From assembly GCF_000711955.1 (NCBI RefSeq), contig NZ_JONR01000015.1, forward strand, positions 62,001-126,000: DNA of 64,000 bases. Reading direction: 5' to 3'. A program made the translations under genes and the position numbers. Below, one piece after another: positions 33,687-41,544 of this stretch (the first letter of the stretch is position 1; every line of letters starts with the position of its first letter). Source of the stretch: Nevskia soli DSM 19509. GTDB lineage: Bacteria > Pseudomonadota > Gammaproteobacteria > Nevskiales > Nevskiaceae. Below the pieces are notes generated by a model. The model saw only the letters and a program-made list of their open reading frames with translations, was not told the DNA's origin and searched no databases.

Positions 33687-35837
33687 ATGAAATCCTCGTC
33701 GCATGGCAAGCACGCTGCGCCCCGTCACGGCGGCTATCGCGGCGCGGCGCTGGCCTGCCTGGCGTGCGTCGCCGTCATCGCGGCGGGCGGGCCGGCGTCC
33801 GCCGCCGGCTCGGCCACCCGCCTGGCCCAAGCACTCGACCATGCCACCCTCTCGGCCTTGCCCGGCAACGTCTCCCCCCTGGCGCGGGCGGCGTACGACC
33901 GCGGCCGCGCCGATGCCGACCAGGTGATCCACGGCGTTTCCCTGCATTTCAAATTGTCCGACACGCAGCAACAGGATCTGGACCAGTTGCTGCGCCAGCA
34001 GCAAGACCCCGCCTCGTCCAGCTACCACGCCTGGCTGAGCCCGGCGCAATACCGCAGCCGCTTCGGCATGAGCCAGGAAGACCTGACCACCGTGCAGAAC
34101 TGGCTGCGCACCCAGGGCTTCTCGATCGAGGACATCGCCCCCAACGCCAACCGCATCAGCTTCAGCGGCAGCGTGGCGCAGATCGAGGCGGCCTTCCATA
34201 CCGAGATGCATCGCTACCGGGTGGCCGGCGCCAGCCGCATCGCCAACGCCGGCGCGCCGGCCCTGCCGGCGGCGCTCTCCGCCGTCACCCTGGGCCTGCG
34301 CAACCTCAGCGAGTTCCGTCCGCGCGCGCGGGCCCTGCGCCTCGCCGAAAAAGCGCGTGCGGCCACGGCGCATTTCACTTCCAGCATCTCCGGCAACCAT
34401 TACCTCGCGCCGGACGACTTCGCCACCATTTACGATCTGCAATCCCTGTACAGCGCCGGCATCACCGGCGCCGGCCAGAAGATCGCCATACTGGGGCAGA
34501 GCGCGGTGCAGAGCGCGGATCTCAGCGCCTTCCGCAGTGCCGCCGGCCTGGGCGCCAATCTGCCGACGATGGTGCTGGTGCCGCACAGCGGCAGCGCTAC
34601 CGTGCAAGCCGCTTCCGGCGACGAAGCGGAATCCGACCTCGACCTGCAATGGTCCGGCGCCATCGCGCGTGACGCTTCGATCAGCTTCGTCTACACCGGC
34701 AGCAGCACCAACTACGGCGTGTTCGACTCCCTGGTCTACGCCGTCGAGAACGACACCGCCCCCATCATCAGCCTCAGCTACGGCGACTGCGAGCCGGACT
34801 ACAGCAGCGCCGACATCGCCACCCTGGAAAGCACCCTGAAGCAGGCCAGCGCCCAGGGGCAAACGGTGATCGTCGCCTCCGGCGACAGCGGCGCGGCGGA
34901 TTGCGACTACAGCACCGACAGCGAAACGGTGACCGCGGCCAGTCACGGCCTGGCGGTGGACTATCCCGCCTCCTCGGCCTATGCCACCGCGGTCGGCGGC
35001 ACCACCCTGAGCGAGGGCAGCGGCAGCTACTGGAGCGGCAGCAACGACCGCTACAACGGTTCGGCCCAGTCCTACATTCCGGAAACCGCCTGGAACGACA
35101 CCTCCGACAGCGTCGGCCTCGAAGCCAGCGGCGGCGGCAAGAGCGTGCTGTTCGCCAAGCCCTCCTGGCAGAGCGGCAGCGGCGTGCCGGCGGACGGTGT
35201 CCGCGACCTGCCGGACATCGCGCTCGCCGCCAGCCCCAACCACGACGGCTACCTCTACTGCTCCGAAGGCAGTTGCAGCAACGGCTTCCGCGACAGCGGC
35301 AACTACCTGACGGTGGCCGGCGGCACTTCCTTCGGCGCACCCGCCTTCGCCGCCATCCTCGCCCTGCTCAGCCAGAAGAACGGCGGTGGCGCGCTCGGCA
35401 ACATCAACAGCCGACTCTATGCCCTGGCGGCGTCGTCCACCAGCGTGTTCCACGACATCACCAGCGGCGACAACAAGGTGCCATGCAGCAGCGGCAGCAC
35501 CGGTTGCGGCAGCGCCGGCACTATCGGTTACAACGCCGCCGCCGGCTACGACCTCGTCACCGGTCTCGGCAGCATCGACGGCTTCAACCTCGCCGACCAG
35601 TGGGTCGCGAGTTCTCCCAGCTCCAGCAGTAGCAGCAGTTCCGGTAGCAGCAGTAGCAGCTCGAGTAGTTCCTCCGGCAGCAGCAGCTCGTCGTCCAGCG
35701 GAAGCTCCGGCAGTTCCAGCAGTTCCTCCTCCAGCGGCGCCGCTTCGAACGGCGGCTCCGGCGGCGCATTCGATCCGCTGCTGCTCGCGGCGTTCGCGTT
35801 GCTGCTGCACCGTCGCCGCAACCACCCCGGGAAATGA
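33687..35837 (+). CDS. S53 (sedolisin/pro-kumamolisin) peptidase with Ser-rich linker and GlyGly-CTERM-like tail
   Basis: 716-residue exported serine-carboxyl peptidase. A signal peptide (LACLACVAVIAAGGPASA) is followed by a pro-kumamolisin activation domain (residues about 60-220, with SSYHAWLSPAQYRSRFG) and the S53 catalytic domain. The Glu/Asp pair is E315/D319 in AESDLDLQW, the oxyanion Asp is in VASGDSGAADC and the nucleophile is S548 in GGTSFGAPAF. After the domain comes a tract of about 55 residues, nearly all Ser with some Gly. The C-terminus reads NGGSGGAFDPLLLAAFALLL then HRRRN: Gly-rich motif, hydrophobic helix and basic end, the GlyGly-CTERM layout processed by rhombosortase after type II secretion. 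The next gene overlaps its stop by ATGA. Confidence 0.9.
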   Translation: MKSSSHGKHAAPRHGGYRGAALACLACVAVIAAGGPASAAGSATRLAQALDHATLSALPGNVSPLARAAYDRGRADADQVIHGVSLHFKLSDTQQQDLDQLLRQQQDPASSSYHAWLSPAQYRSRFGMSQEDLTTVQNWLRTQGFSIEDIAPNANRISFSGSVAQIEAAFHTEMHRYRVAGASRIANAGAPALPAALSAVTLGLRNLSEFRPRARALRLAEKARAATAHFTSSISGNHYLAPDDFATIYDLQSLYSAGITGAGQKIAILGQSAVQSADLSAFRSAAGLGANLPTMVLVPHSGSATVQAASGDEAESDLDLQWSGAIARDASISFVYTGSSTNYGVFDSLVYAVENDTAPIISLSYGDCEPDYSSADIATLESTLKQASAQGQTVIVASGDSGAADCDYSTDSETVTAASHGLAVDYPASSAYATAVGGTTLSEGSGSYWSGSNDRYNGSAQSYIPETAWNDTSDSVGLEASGGGKSVLFAKPSWQSGSGVPADGVRDLPDIALAASPNHDGYLYCSEGSCSNGFRDSGNYLTVAGGTSFGAPAFAAILALLSQKNGGGALGNINSRLYALAASSTSVFHDITSGDNKVPCSSGSTGCGSAGTIGYNAAAGYDLVTGLGSIDGFNLADQWVASSPSSSSSSSSGSSSSSSSSSSGSSSSSSSGSSGSSSSSSSSGAASNGGSGGAFDPLLLAAFALLLHRRRNHPGK

Positions 35838-36664
35838 CCGCGATGCACACCGCATACGTCCGCTGCGCCACCCTGCTGGCCACAGCCCTGCTCTGCGCCT
35901 GCCAGGACAACTACACCGCCTACGCCCTCACCAGCACCGGTTCGATCATCACCTTCAAAACCGACTCGCCTTCCAGCATCACCGCCACCAAGACGGTGAG
36001 CGGCCTCGCCTCGGGCGAGACCCTGGTGCAGATCGTCTATCGCCCGGCCGACGGCAAGATCTATGGCATCACCAGCGACCAGTTGCTGTGCAGCGTGGAT
36101 CCAGGCAGCGGCGTGGCCACCCTGGTCAGCAGCAGCGCCTTCACCGGCGACACCATCTCCAGCCCGGCGATCGGCTTCGACCCGGTGCACGACCAGTTGC
36201 GCGTCGTCACCGCCGAATACAACCTGCGCGTCACCGCCGCCGGCGCCCACGTGCAATCCGCTACCAAGGTGGCCTTCGACAGCGGCGATACCTACAGCGG
36301 CAAGACGCCGCAGCTCGCCGCCATCACCTACGGCAATCCCGCCGCGGGCGCCGCCTCCACCACGCTCTACGCGCTGGACGTGACCACGCAAAGCCTGCTG
36401 CGCGTCGGCGATGCCGACGCCGGCGCCACCACCAGCGTGGACAGTGGCGACCTTCACACCATCGGCAGCGTTGGCGTCAGCTTCACCGCCAATGCCGGTC
36501 TCTCCATCCAGTCCGGCAACGACACGGCGTACGCGGTGTTGCAACAGAGCGGCAGCGGCGCCGCGCTGTATACCATCGACCTGGGCAGCGGCGCCGCGTC
36601 CAAGGTAGGCAGTATCGGCGACGGCGAGCAGACGCTGATCTCGCTGGCATTGGCGGGCAGTTGA
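35834..36664 (+). CDS. DUF4394-like exported lipoprotein
   Basis: 276-residue lipoprotein with lipobox LLCAC after a short signal (TLLATALLCACQD). The mature protein resembles DUF4394 proteins: YALTSTGSIITFKTDSPSSI, ETLVQIVYRPADGKIYGITS, AIGFDPVHDQLRVVTAEYNL, LYALDVTTQSLLRVG. These are beta-rich, probably propeller-like folds of unknown function. The first ATG (35834) overlaps the peptidase stop as ATGA; a second in-frame ATG is at 35843. Translational coupling implies the peptidase and this protein are made together under promoter C, and it may be an inhibitor, chaperone or partner of the peptidase; that is inference. Confidence 0.75.
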   Translation: MTAMHTAYVRCATLLATALLCACQDNYTAYALTSTGSIITFKTDSPSSITATKTVSGLASGETLVQIVYRPADGKIYGITSDQLLCSVDPGSGVATLVSSSAFTGDTISSPAIGFDPVHDQLRVVTAEYNLRVTAAGAHVQSATKVAFDSGDTYSGKTPQLAAITYGNPAAGAASTTLYALDVTTQSLLRVGDADAGATTSVDSGDLHTIGSVGVSFTANAGLSIQSGNDTAYAVLQQSGSGAALYTIDLGSGAASKVGSIGDGEQTLISLALAGS

Positions 36665-36696
36665 GCGACGCTGTCGGATGCCTCTGCGAAGCGTTT

Positions 36697-36746
36697 GTAA
36701 AGCTGGAGTAAAGATGCCGCAGTGCGTCACACGATGGACTTAGCAT
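36697..36746 (+). promoter_or_regulatory. CpxR-box-like promoter D (GTAAA-N6-GTAAA-N28-TAGCAT)
   Basis: GTAAA at 36697-36701 and 36708-36712, then 28 bp, then TAGCAT at 36741-36746. It starts only 33 bp after the DUF4394-like stop and points at the two-component operon about 420 bp downstream, so the operon is probably autoregulated and has a long leader. Confidence 0.72.
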
Positions 36747-36919
36747 GGCTGCACCGGTGGCGCTCGCAGCGACGAAACGGAAAACGTCCACGACAGCACC
36801 GGTGCCGTATCAAGCTTTCTGGATTGCTTGCAGGATTTCAGGAATTTGCGCAGCGGCCCGCAGGCCCGCTCGCATGCAGGACTCACCATGCGGTATTCCC
36901 TGCCCATGGTGTGTGGCCC

Positions 36920-37003
36920 GGTTGGCGTCTTCCCCATTCGCCAACCAGCGGGGAGGTGTCAGCGAAACGTAGTCCCCCTGCCTCGCTGGCGCCTCCCATT
37001 TTT
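36920..37003 (+). ncRNA. two-hairpin C4/P4-type antisense-RNA-like element in the two-component leader
   Basis: Hairpin 1: GGTTGGCG / CGCCAACC (36920-36927 and 36939-36946), loop TCTTCCCCATT. Hairpin 2: GGGAGGTGTCAGCG pairs over all 14 positions (two G-U) with CGCTGGCGCCTCCC (36951-36964 and 36984-36997), with a 19-nt loop rich in C (GTCCCCCTGCC), followed directly by ATTTTT. Two adjacent hairpins with C-rich loops within 78 nt match what I recall of phage P1 C4 / P4 CI immunity RNAs and their bacterial relatives. Hairpin 2 plus the T tract could also terminate transcription. A weaker ACCATG/CATGGT stem lies just upstream (36887-36910). Family assignment is from memory of the structure and needs a covariance-model test. 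Confidence 0.5.
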
Positions 37004-37164
37004 CGGGTTGTCTCCCAGGGCCAAAGCCGACTCCGCGCAGCGCGCCACTCCCCGGTTTTCGCCCGCCCTGTGGGCCTCCGTCACCCGTCGTGGCGGCTCC
37101 ACCTTTGCAATCCGGCGCTTTCCCCTATCAAATGAATACTTCCAACCCCTTCACCTCCAGACCG

Positions 37165-37893
37165 ATGAAGCTCGAGGAGAAATCCACCCTGGTGCGGATC
37201 CTGCTGATCGACGACGATCGCAAGCTGGTGCGCATGCTGGCGGAGTACCTGGAAGCGCAGGGCTACCAGGTCGCGGCCGCGCACGACGGCGCCGAAGGCG
37301 CTGCGCGCGCACGGGCCGAGGCCTGGGACCTGATCGTGCTCGACGTGATGATGCCCAAGGTCAACGGCTTCGAAGTGCTGCGCGTGCTGCGCCAGGTCTC
37401 GCAGGTGCCGGTGCTGATGCTCACCGCCCGCGGCGGCGACGAGGACCGCATCCACGGCCTGGAGGGCGGGGCGGACGACTACGTGCCGAAGACCGCCTCC
37501 TCGCGCGAACTGCTGGCGCGCATTCGCGCCGTGTTGCGCCGTTCCGCCGCCGCCGCGCCGGCGGCGGAGCGCTCGCGCGAGATCGTCGCCGGCGCACTGC
37601 GTATCGACAGCGCGGCGCGCAGCGCCAGCCTCGGCGGCGTGCCGCTGAGCCTGACCCCGGTGGAATTCGACCTGCTGCTCGCCATGGCCCGCTACCGCGG
37701 CAGCGTGCGTTCGCGCGAGCAATTGCTGGAGCAGGTGCGCGACCGCGAATTCGAAGCCTTCGACCGTTCCATCGACGTGCACGTCGCCAGCCTGCGCCGC
37801 AAGCTGGGCGACGACCCGCGCACGCCGCGCTATATCCGCACCGTGCGCACTGTCGGCTACATGCTGGTCGACGCGGACAGCGCCGCCTCGTGA
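37165..37893 (+). CDS. OmpR/CpxR-family response regulator
   Basis: 242-residue DNA-binding response regulator. The receiver has LIDDDRKLV, phosphoacceptor D60 in LIVLDVMMPKVNGFEVLR, and TARGGDEDRIHGLEGGADDY. The winged-helix domain ends FDRSIDVHVASLRRKLGD and YIRTVRTVGYMLV. These blocks match CpxR more closely than PhoB or OmpR. The conserved Lys-Pro after the last receiver strand is Lys-Thr here (VPKTASS). Start choice is uncertain: ATG 37132 and 37165 both lack ribosome sites, whereas GAGGAG at 37174-37179 could serve a GTG at 37192, giving the compact VRILLIDDD start. The kinase gene follows 24 bp later. It is the best local candidate to bind the GTAAA-pair promoters. Confidence 0.9.
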   Translation: MKLEEKSTLVRILLIDDDRKLVRMLAEYLEAQGYQVAAAHDGAEGAARARAEAWDLIVLDVMMPKVNGFEVLRVLRQVSQVPVLMLTARGGDEDRIHGLEGGADDYVPKTASSRELLARIRAVLRRSAAAAPAAERSREIVAGALRIDSAARSASLGGVPLSLTPVEFDLLLAMARYRGSVRSREQLLEQVRDREFEAFDRSIDVHVASLRRKLGDDPRTPRYIRTVRTVGYMLVDADSAAS

Positions 37894-37917
37894 GGCCGCA
37901 GCCATGAGCCGGCGCCG

Positions 37918-39528
37918 ATGAAGCTGCGCAGTTCGCTCTATGCCAAGCTGCTGCTGTGGCTGCTGCTCGACCTGCTGCTGATCGGCGCCCTGTTCTTCGC
38001 CTTCCCCGGACGCTCCGGCATGGGCTGGAACATGCTGCTGTCGGAGCCGGTGCGCGACCGCCTGCTGACCATCGGCGAACGCATCGGCAAGGACCTGTCG
38101 CTGACGCCGGAGGCCGGCTGGGAACAGGTGCTCGAAGCCTACAGCGCCGAGTACGGCGTGACCCTGTCCATTGATCGGCGCGACAGCCTGCCGCTACCGC
38201 CGCCGTTCCTGCAGCCACCGGATGGCCTCGACCCGCGTGAGGCCCCTGGCTTCGATGGCGGCGCCATGGGCGTGCAGGATGGCGTTCCCTTCTTCCTCTA
38301 CCGTAACGGCCCGGCCCCGCCGACGGATCGCCCTGCGCCGTCCGCCACTGCCCCGGAGTCACCGTCCGGGCCGCCTCCATCCTCTCGCGACGAGCGCGGC
38401 ATTCACGGCGGCCCCGGTCCGGCTATCGGCTTCGCCACGGCCGGCATGCTCGGCCACGGCGGCCTGCCGCCGTTCGCCAACCGCAGGATGCGCGGCAACC
38501 TCATCGCCATCAACCACCCGCATTCCTTCGATCCCTACGACGTGCGCATCCCCGCCACGGTGGAGCGCAGCGCCGAGCCTTCGCGGCCCATCATCCTGGA
38601 CGCGCGCGCCGCCGGCCTGGGCCAGCTGCTGCGCTTTCTCGGCGTCACCGAGTGGCTGCTGTTCGCGGCCCTGGTGATCGGCCTGTCGGCGTTGCTGTGG
38701 TGGCCCTTCGTCTGGGGCATCACCCGCACCGTGGTGCGCGTCACCGACGCCACCGAGCATATCGCCGCCGGCCGTTTCGAAACGCGCATCGGCACCCGCC
38801 GCAGCGACGAACTGGGCCGCCTGGCCGACTCGGTCAACCGCATGGCCGAGCGCCTGCAGAGCTACGTTACCGGACAGAAGCAGTTCCTCGCCGACGTCGC
38901 CCATGAAGTCACCTCGCCCCTGGCGCGGATGCAGATGGGCCTGGGCATCCTTGAGTCGCGCGTCGGCGACGACGCCCAGCGCACCCTGCGGGACGTGCAG
39001 GAAGAGGCCGAGCAGATGTCGCGCCTGCTCAACGAGCTGCTGCTGTTCTCCCGCGCCGGCATGGAAGCCGAGCGCGCGCCGGCCCTGGCCCTGGACCTGT
39101 ACCCGCTGCTGCGCCAGGTCCTCCAGCGCGAGGATCCGCAGCAGCGCGTCCGCGTGGACGGCGCCGATGGCCTGCGCGCCGTGGCGCGTCCGGCCCTGCT
39201 GGAGCGCGCCATCGCCAACCTGGTGCGCAACGCCCTGCGCTACGCCGGCGACAGCGACATCGCGGTGGAGCTGACGGCGGCGCGCGACAAGGGCCTGGTC
39301 CATATCCTGGTGCGCGACCGCGGCCCCGGCGTGCCGCCGGAAGCGCTGGCCCGGCTGGGCGAGCCCTTCTACCGGCCCGAAGTCTCGCGCGACCGCGACA
39401 GCGGCGGCACCGGCCTGGGCCTGGCCATCGTCATGCGCTGCATCGAAGCCTGCGGCGGCAGCGTGGTCCTGCGCAACCGCGAAGGCGGCGGTTTCGAGGC
39501 CGAAGTCAGGCTCGCCGCCGCCGGCTGA
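37918..39528 (+). CDS. CpxA-like sensor histidine kinase
   Basis: 536-residue inner-membrane kinase. TM1 is LLLWLLLDLLLIGALFFAF. The periplasmic region (about 30-240) is Pro/Gly-rich in the middle. TM2 (WLLFAALVIGLSALLWWPFV) leads to a HAMP domain and HisKA with H329 in DVAHEVTSPLARMQMG. The HATPase domain shows NLVRNALRYAG, VRDRGPGVPPE, FYRPEVSRDRDSGGTGLGLA. The last block is strongly CpxA-like. It should phosphorylate the upstream response regulator in reply to envelope or secretion stress. Its 3' end overlaps the convergent LysR gene by 23 bp. Confidence 0.9.
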   Translation: MKLRSSLYAKLLLWLLLDLLLIGALFFAFPGRSGMGWNMLLSEPVRDRLLTIGERIGKDLSLTPEAGWEQVLEAYSAEYGVTLSIDRRDSLPLPPPFLQPPDGLDPREAPGFDGGAMGVQDGVPFFLYRNGPAPPTDRPAPSATAPESPSGPPPSSRDERGIHGGPGPAIGFATAGMLGHGGLPPFANRRMRGNLIAINHPHSFDPYDVRIPATVERSAEPSRPIILDARAAGLGQLLRFLGVTEWLLFAALVIGLSALLWWPFVWGITRTVVRVTDATEHIAAGRFETRIGTRRSDELGRLADSVNRMAERLQSYVTGQKQFLADVAHEVTSPLARMQMGLGILESRVGDDAQRTLRDVQEEAEQMSRLLNELLLFSRAGMEAERAPALALDLYPLLRQVLQREDPQQRVRVDGADGLRAVARPALLERAIANLVRNALRYAGDSDIAVELTAARDKGLVHILVRDRGPGVPPEALARLGEPFYRPEVSRDRDSGGTGLGLAIVMRCIEACGGSVVLRNREGGGFEAEVRLAAAG

Positions 39529-40462
39529 GCTTGTGCGCCGTCGCGGCGCGGCGCTTCAGCAACGCCGCCAGGGCGCCTTCGTTCAGCCCCGGATCGCCGC
39601 CGAACACCTCGGCGATGAAATCCATATACACGCTGGCGCGCCGCGGCAGCAGGCGCTTGGCCGGGTAGACGATGTGGATCGGAACCGGCGGCCCCATGTG
39701 TTCCAGCAGAAGCGGCTGCACCCGCCCGTCGAGCAGCGGCTCCTCGAACAGCCACACCGGCGTATAGGCGATGCCCAGCCCGTCGAGCGCGGCGCGGTAG
39801 ATCCCGTCCGGCGTATTCACCCGCACACGGCCGCCCACCGTCACCTCGCCGTCGCGGAACATCCAGCGGTTGCCCGCACTCGCCAGCGTGTAGGCGATGC
39901 AGTCATGCCGCGCCAGGTCTTCCGGCACGCGCGGCGTCGGATGCCCGGCCAGGTAGCCCGGCGTGGCGACGCAGACCCGCTCGGCGGTGCCGATGCGGCG
40001 TGCCTTCAGCGCGCTGTCCCTGAGCGTGCCGATGCGGATCGCCAGGTCCACGCCTTCCTCCACCAGGTCGATGAAGCGGTCGCTGATCTGCACGTCGAGC
40101 TCCAGCTGCGGATAACGCTGCAACACCGTCCGCATCAGCGGCAGCAGGTGCGTGCGTCCCAGCACGGTAGGGCAGGCGATGCGCAGCAGCCCGGCCAGCT
40201 GGTCCTCGCCGCGCGCGTTCGACTCCGCCTCCGTCACCGCATCCAGCACCCGCCGCGCCTCGGTGTAGTAGCGCTCGCCTTCGGGCGTCAGCGTCAGCTT
40301 GCGCGTCGAGCGGTGCAACAGCCGGGTACCCAGGTGCTCCTCCAGCGCCGCGATATGCCGGCTCACGTTGGGCTGGCCGGTACCCAGCTCCCGCGCCACC
40401 GCCGAGAAGCTGCCGGTTTCCACCGCGCGGGCAAAGCTGTGCATCAGCAGGAAGCGGTCCAT
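39506..40462 (-). CDS. LysR-family transcriptional regulator
   Basis: 318-residue regulator. The N-terminal winged helix is FARAVETGSFSAVARELGTG, QPNVSRHIAALEEHLGTRLL, followed by a linker helix and the LysR substrate-binding domain (DLAIRIGTLRDSALKARRIG). The sequence resembles members that repress or activate a divergently transcribed short-chain dehydrogenase. ATG 40462 starts the protein at the HTH; the frame is open to 40504 but that part overlaps the presumed operator. It is divergent from the SDR gene, with tandem palindromes between them. Its last 23 bp overlap the end of the kinase gene on the other strand. Confidence 0.9.
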   Translation of the reverse strand: MDRFLLMHSFARAVETGSFSAVARELGTGQPNVSRHIAALEEHLGTRLLHRSTRKLTLTPEGERYYTEARRVLDAVTEAESNARGEDQLAGLLRIACPTVLGRTHLLPLMRTVLQRYPQLELDVQISDRFIDLVEEGVDLAIRIGTLRDSALKARRIGTAERVCVATPGYLAGHPTPRVPEDLARHDCIAYTLASAGNRWMFRDGEVTVGGRVRVNTPDGIYRAALDGLGIAYTPVWLFEEPLLDGRVQPLLLEHMGPPVPIHIVYPAKRLLPRRASVYMDFIAEVFGGDPGLNEGALAALLKRRAATAHKLSRRRRA

Positions 40463-40489
40463 GGCGCAGCCTCGTCGGGGAAGTGATTC

Positions 40490-40515
40490 ATGCAGTACAA
40501 GCATGGATATTATGC
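40490..40515. promoter_or_regulatory. tandem LysR-type palindromes in the LysR/SDR intergenic region
   Basis: Three evenly spaced quartets form ATGC-N7-GCAT-N7-ATGC. The first palindrome (40490-40504) contains the T-N11-A core of LysR operators; the second reuses its GCAT. A -10-like TATTAT (40508-40513) for the SDR gene lies inside the second palindrome, so a bound regulator would directly touch the polymerase site. Confidence 0.6.
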
Positions 40516-40633
40516 CTTTCCCATGGACTTATCAGACACCGGCAATCGGCGGAGACTGCGTTCCAGGGTGAACCGGGACCGGCCCAGACCGCCGCGAAGG
40601 CTCACCAGCACTTCGAATCAAAGGAGATACAAC

Positions 40634-41365
40634 ATGGGCAAGCTGCAAGGCAAAGTCGCAGTCATCACCGGCGGCAGTTCCGGCATGGGCCTGGCCACCG
40701 CCAAGCGCTACGTCGCGGAAGGCGCCTACGTCTACATCACCGGCCGCCGCCAGGCCGAGCTCGACGCCGCGGTCAAGGCGATCGGCTCCAACGTCACCGG
40801 CGTGCGCGGCGACATTTCCAACCTCGCCGATCTCGACCGTCTCTATGAAACGGTCAAGGCGGGCAAGGGCCACATCGACATCCTCTTCGCCAATGCCGGC
40901 ATCGGTGAATTCCTGCCGATCGGCGCCATCACCCCGGAGCATTTCGACCAGACCTTCGGCGTCAACGTACGCGGCACCCTGTTCACCGTGCAGAAGGCCC
41001 TGCCGCTGTTCCGTGACGGCGGCTCCATCATCCTCACCGGCTCCATTGCCAGCGTCAAAGGCATTCCCGCCTTCGGCGTCTACAGCGCCACCAAGGCCGC
41101 CATCCGCTCCTTCGTCCGCACCTGGACCCTGGAGCTGAAGGACCGGAAGATCCGCTCCAACGTCATCAGCCCCGGCACCATCGACACGCCGATCCTGGCG
41201 CCGCTGCCCAAGGAAGCCATCGCCCAGATCGTCGCCGGTGTGCCGATGGCGCGCATGGGCGAGTCGGACGAGATCGCCACCGTCGCCGTGTTCCTCGCCT
41301 CGGACGATTCCAGCTTCATCACCGGCATCGAGCTGTTCGTCGACGGTGGGGTCGCGCAGGTCTGA
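40634..41365 (+). CDS. short-chain dehydrogenase/reductase
   Basis: 243-residue classical SDR. The nucleotide-binding motif is AVITGGSSGMGLATAKRYV (TGxxxGxG); Arg in TGRRQAEL suggests NADP(H) preference. The NAG motif is FANAGIGEF. The catalytic Ser is in ILTGSIASVKG, with Tyr and Lys in VYSATKAAIRSF. The start is set by AAGGAG seven bases before ATG 40634. It is divergent from, and likely controlled by, the LysR regulator. The substrate is not evident; proteins of this type are often annotated as glucose/ribitol dehydrogenases. Confidence 0.92.
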   Translation: MGKLQGKVAVITGGSSGMGLATAKRYVAEGAYVYITGRRQAELDAAVKAIGSNVTGVRGDISNLADLDRLYETVKAGKGHIDILFANAGIGEFLPIGAITPEHFDQTFGVNVRGTLFTVQKALPLFRDGGSIILTGSIASVKGIPAFGVYSATKAAIRSFVRTWTLELKDRKIRSNVISPGTIDTPILAPLPKEAIAQIVAGVPMARMGESDEIATVAVFLASDDSSFITGIELFVDGGVAQV

Positions 41366-41464
41366 CGTACGCTGTATCGCGTTTGGTCGCAAGGCCCCGG
41401 CCGCCCAGGTCCGGGCCTTGCGACTGCTGGATGCGGGGGCGGCCGGGGACCTCGCCGCCGATTG

Positions 41465-41514
41465 GTAAACCTCATGTAAATTCCGCCGGCCGCGGCCTCC
41501 GCCGCGCGTAACGT
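41465..41514 (+). promoter_or_regulatory. CpxR-box-like promoter E (GTAAA-N6-GTAAA-N28-TAACGT)
   Basis: GTAAA at 41465-41469 and 41476-41480, then 28 bp, then TAACGT at 41509-41514. The gene starts 30 bp further on. This is the most compact member of the promoter family. Confidence 0.72.
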
Positions 41515-41544
41515 GGCGACCTCGGCTCAACACGCGAGAGACCC

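Noticed and set aside
35618..35745. Repetitive AGCAGC/TCCAGC tract that could look like a repeat array
   Set aside because: It is the serine-rich linker of the S53 peptidase, not a CRISPR or noncoding repeat.
36722..37135. 137-codon open frame across the two-component leader
   Set aside because: It runs through the -10 and both hairpins, has no ribosome site and reads differently in all frames; the RNA structure is the better explanation.
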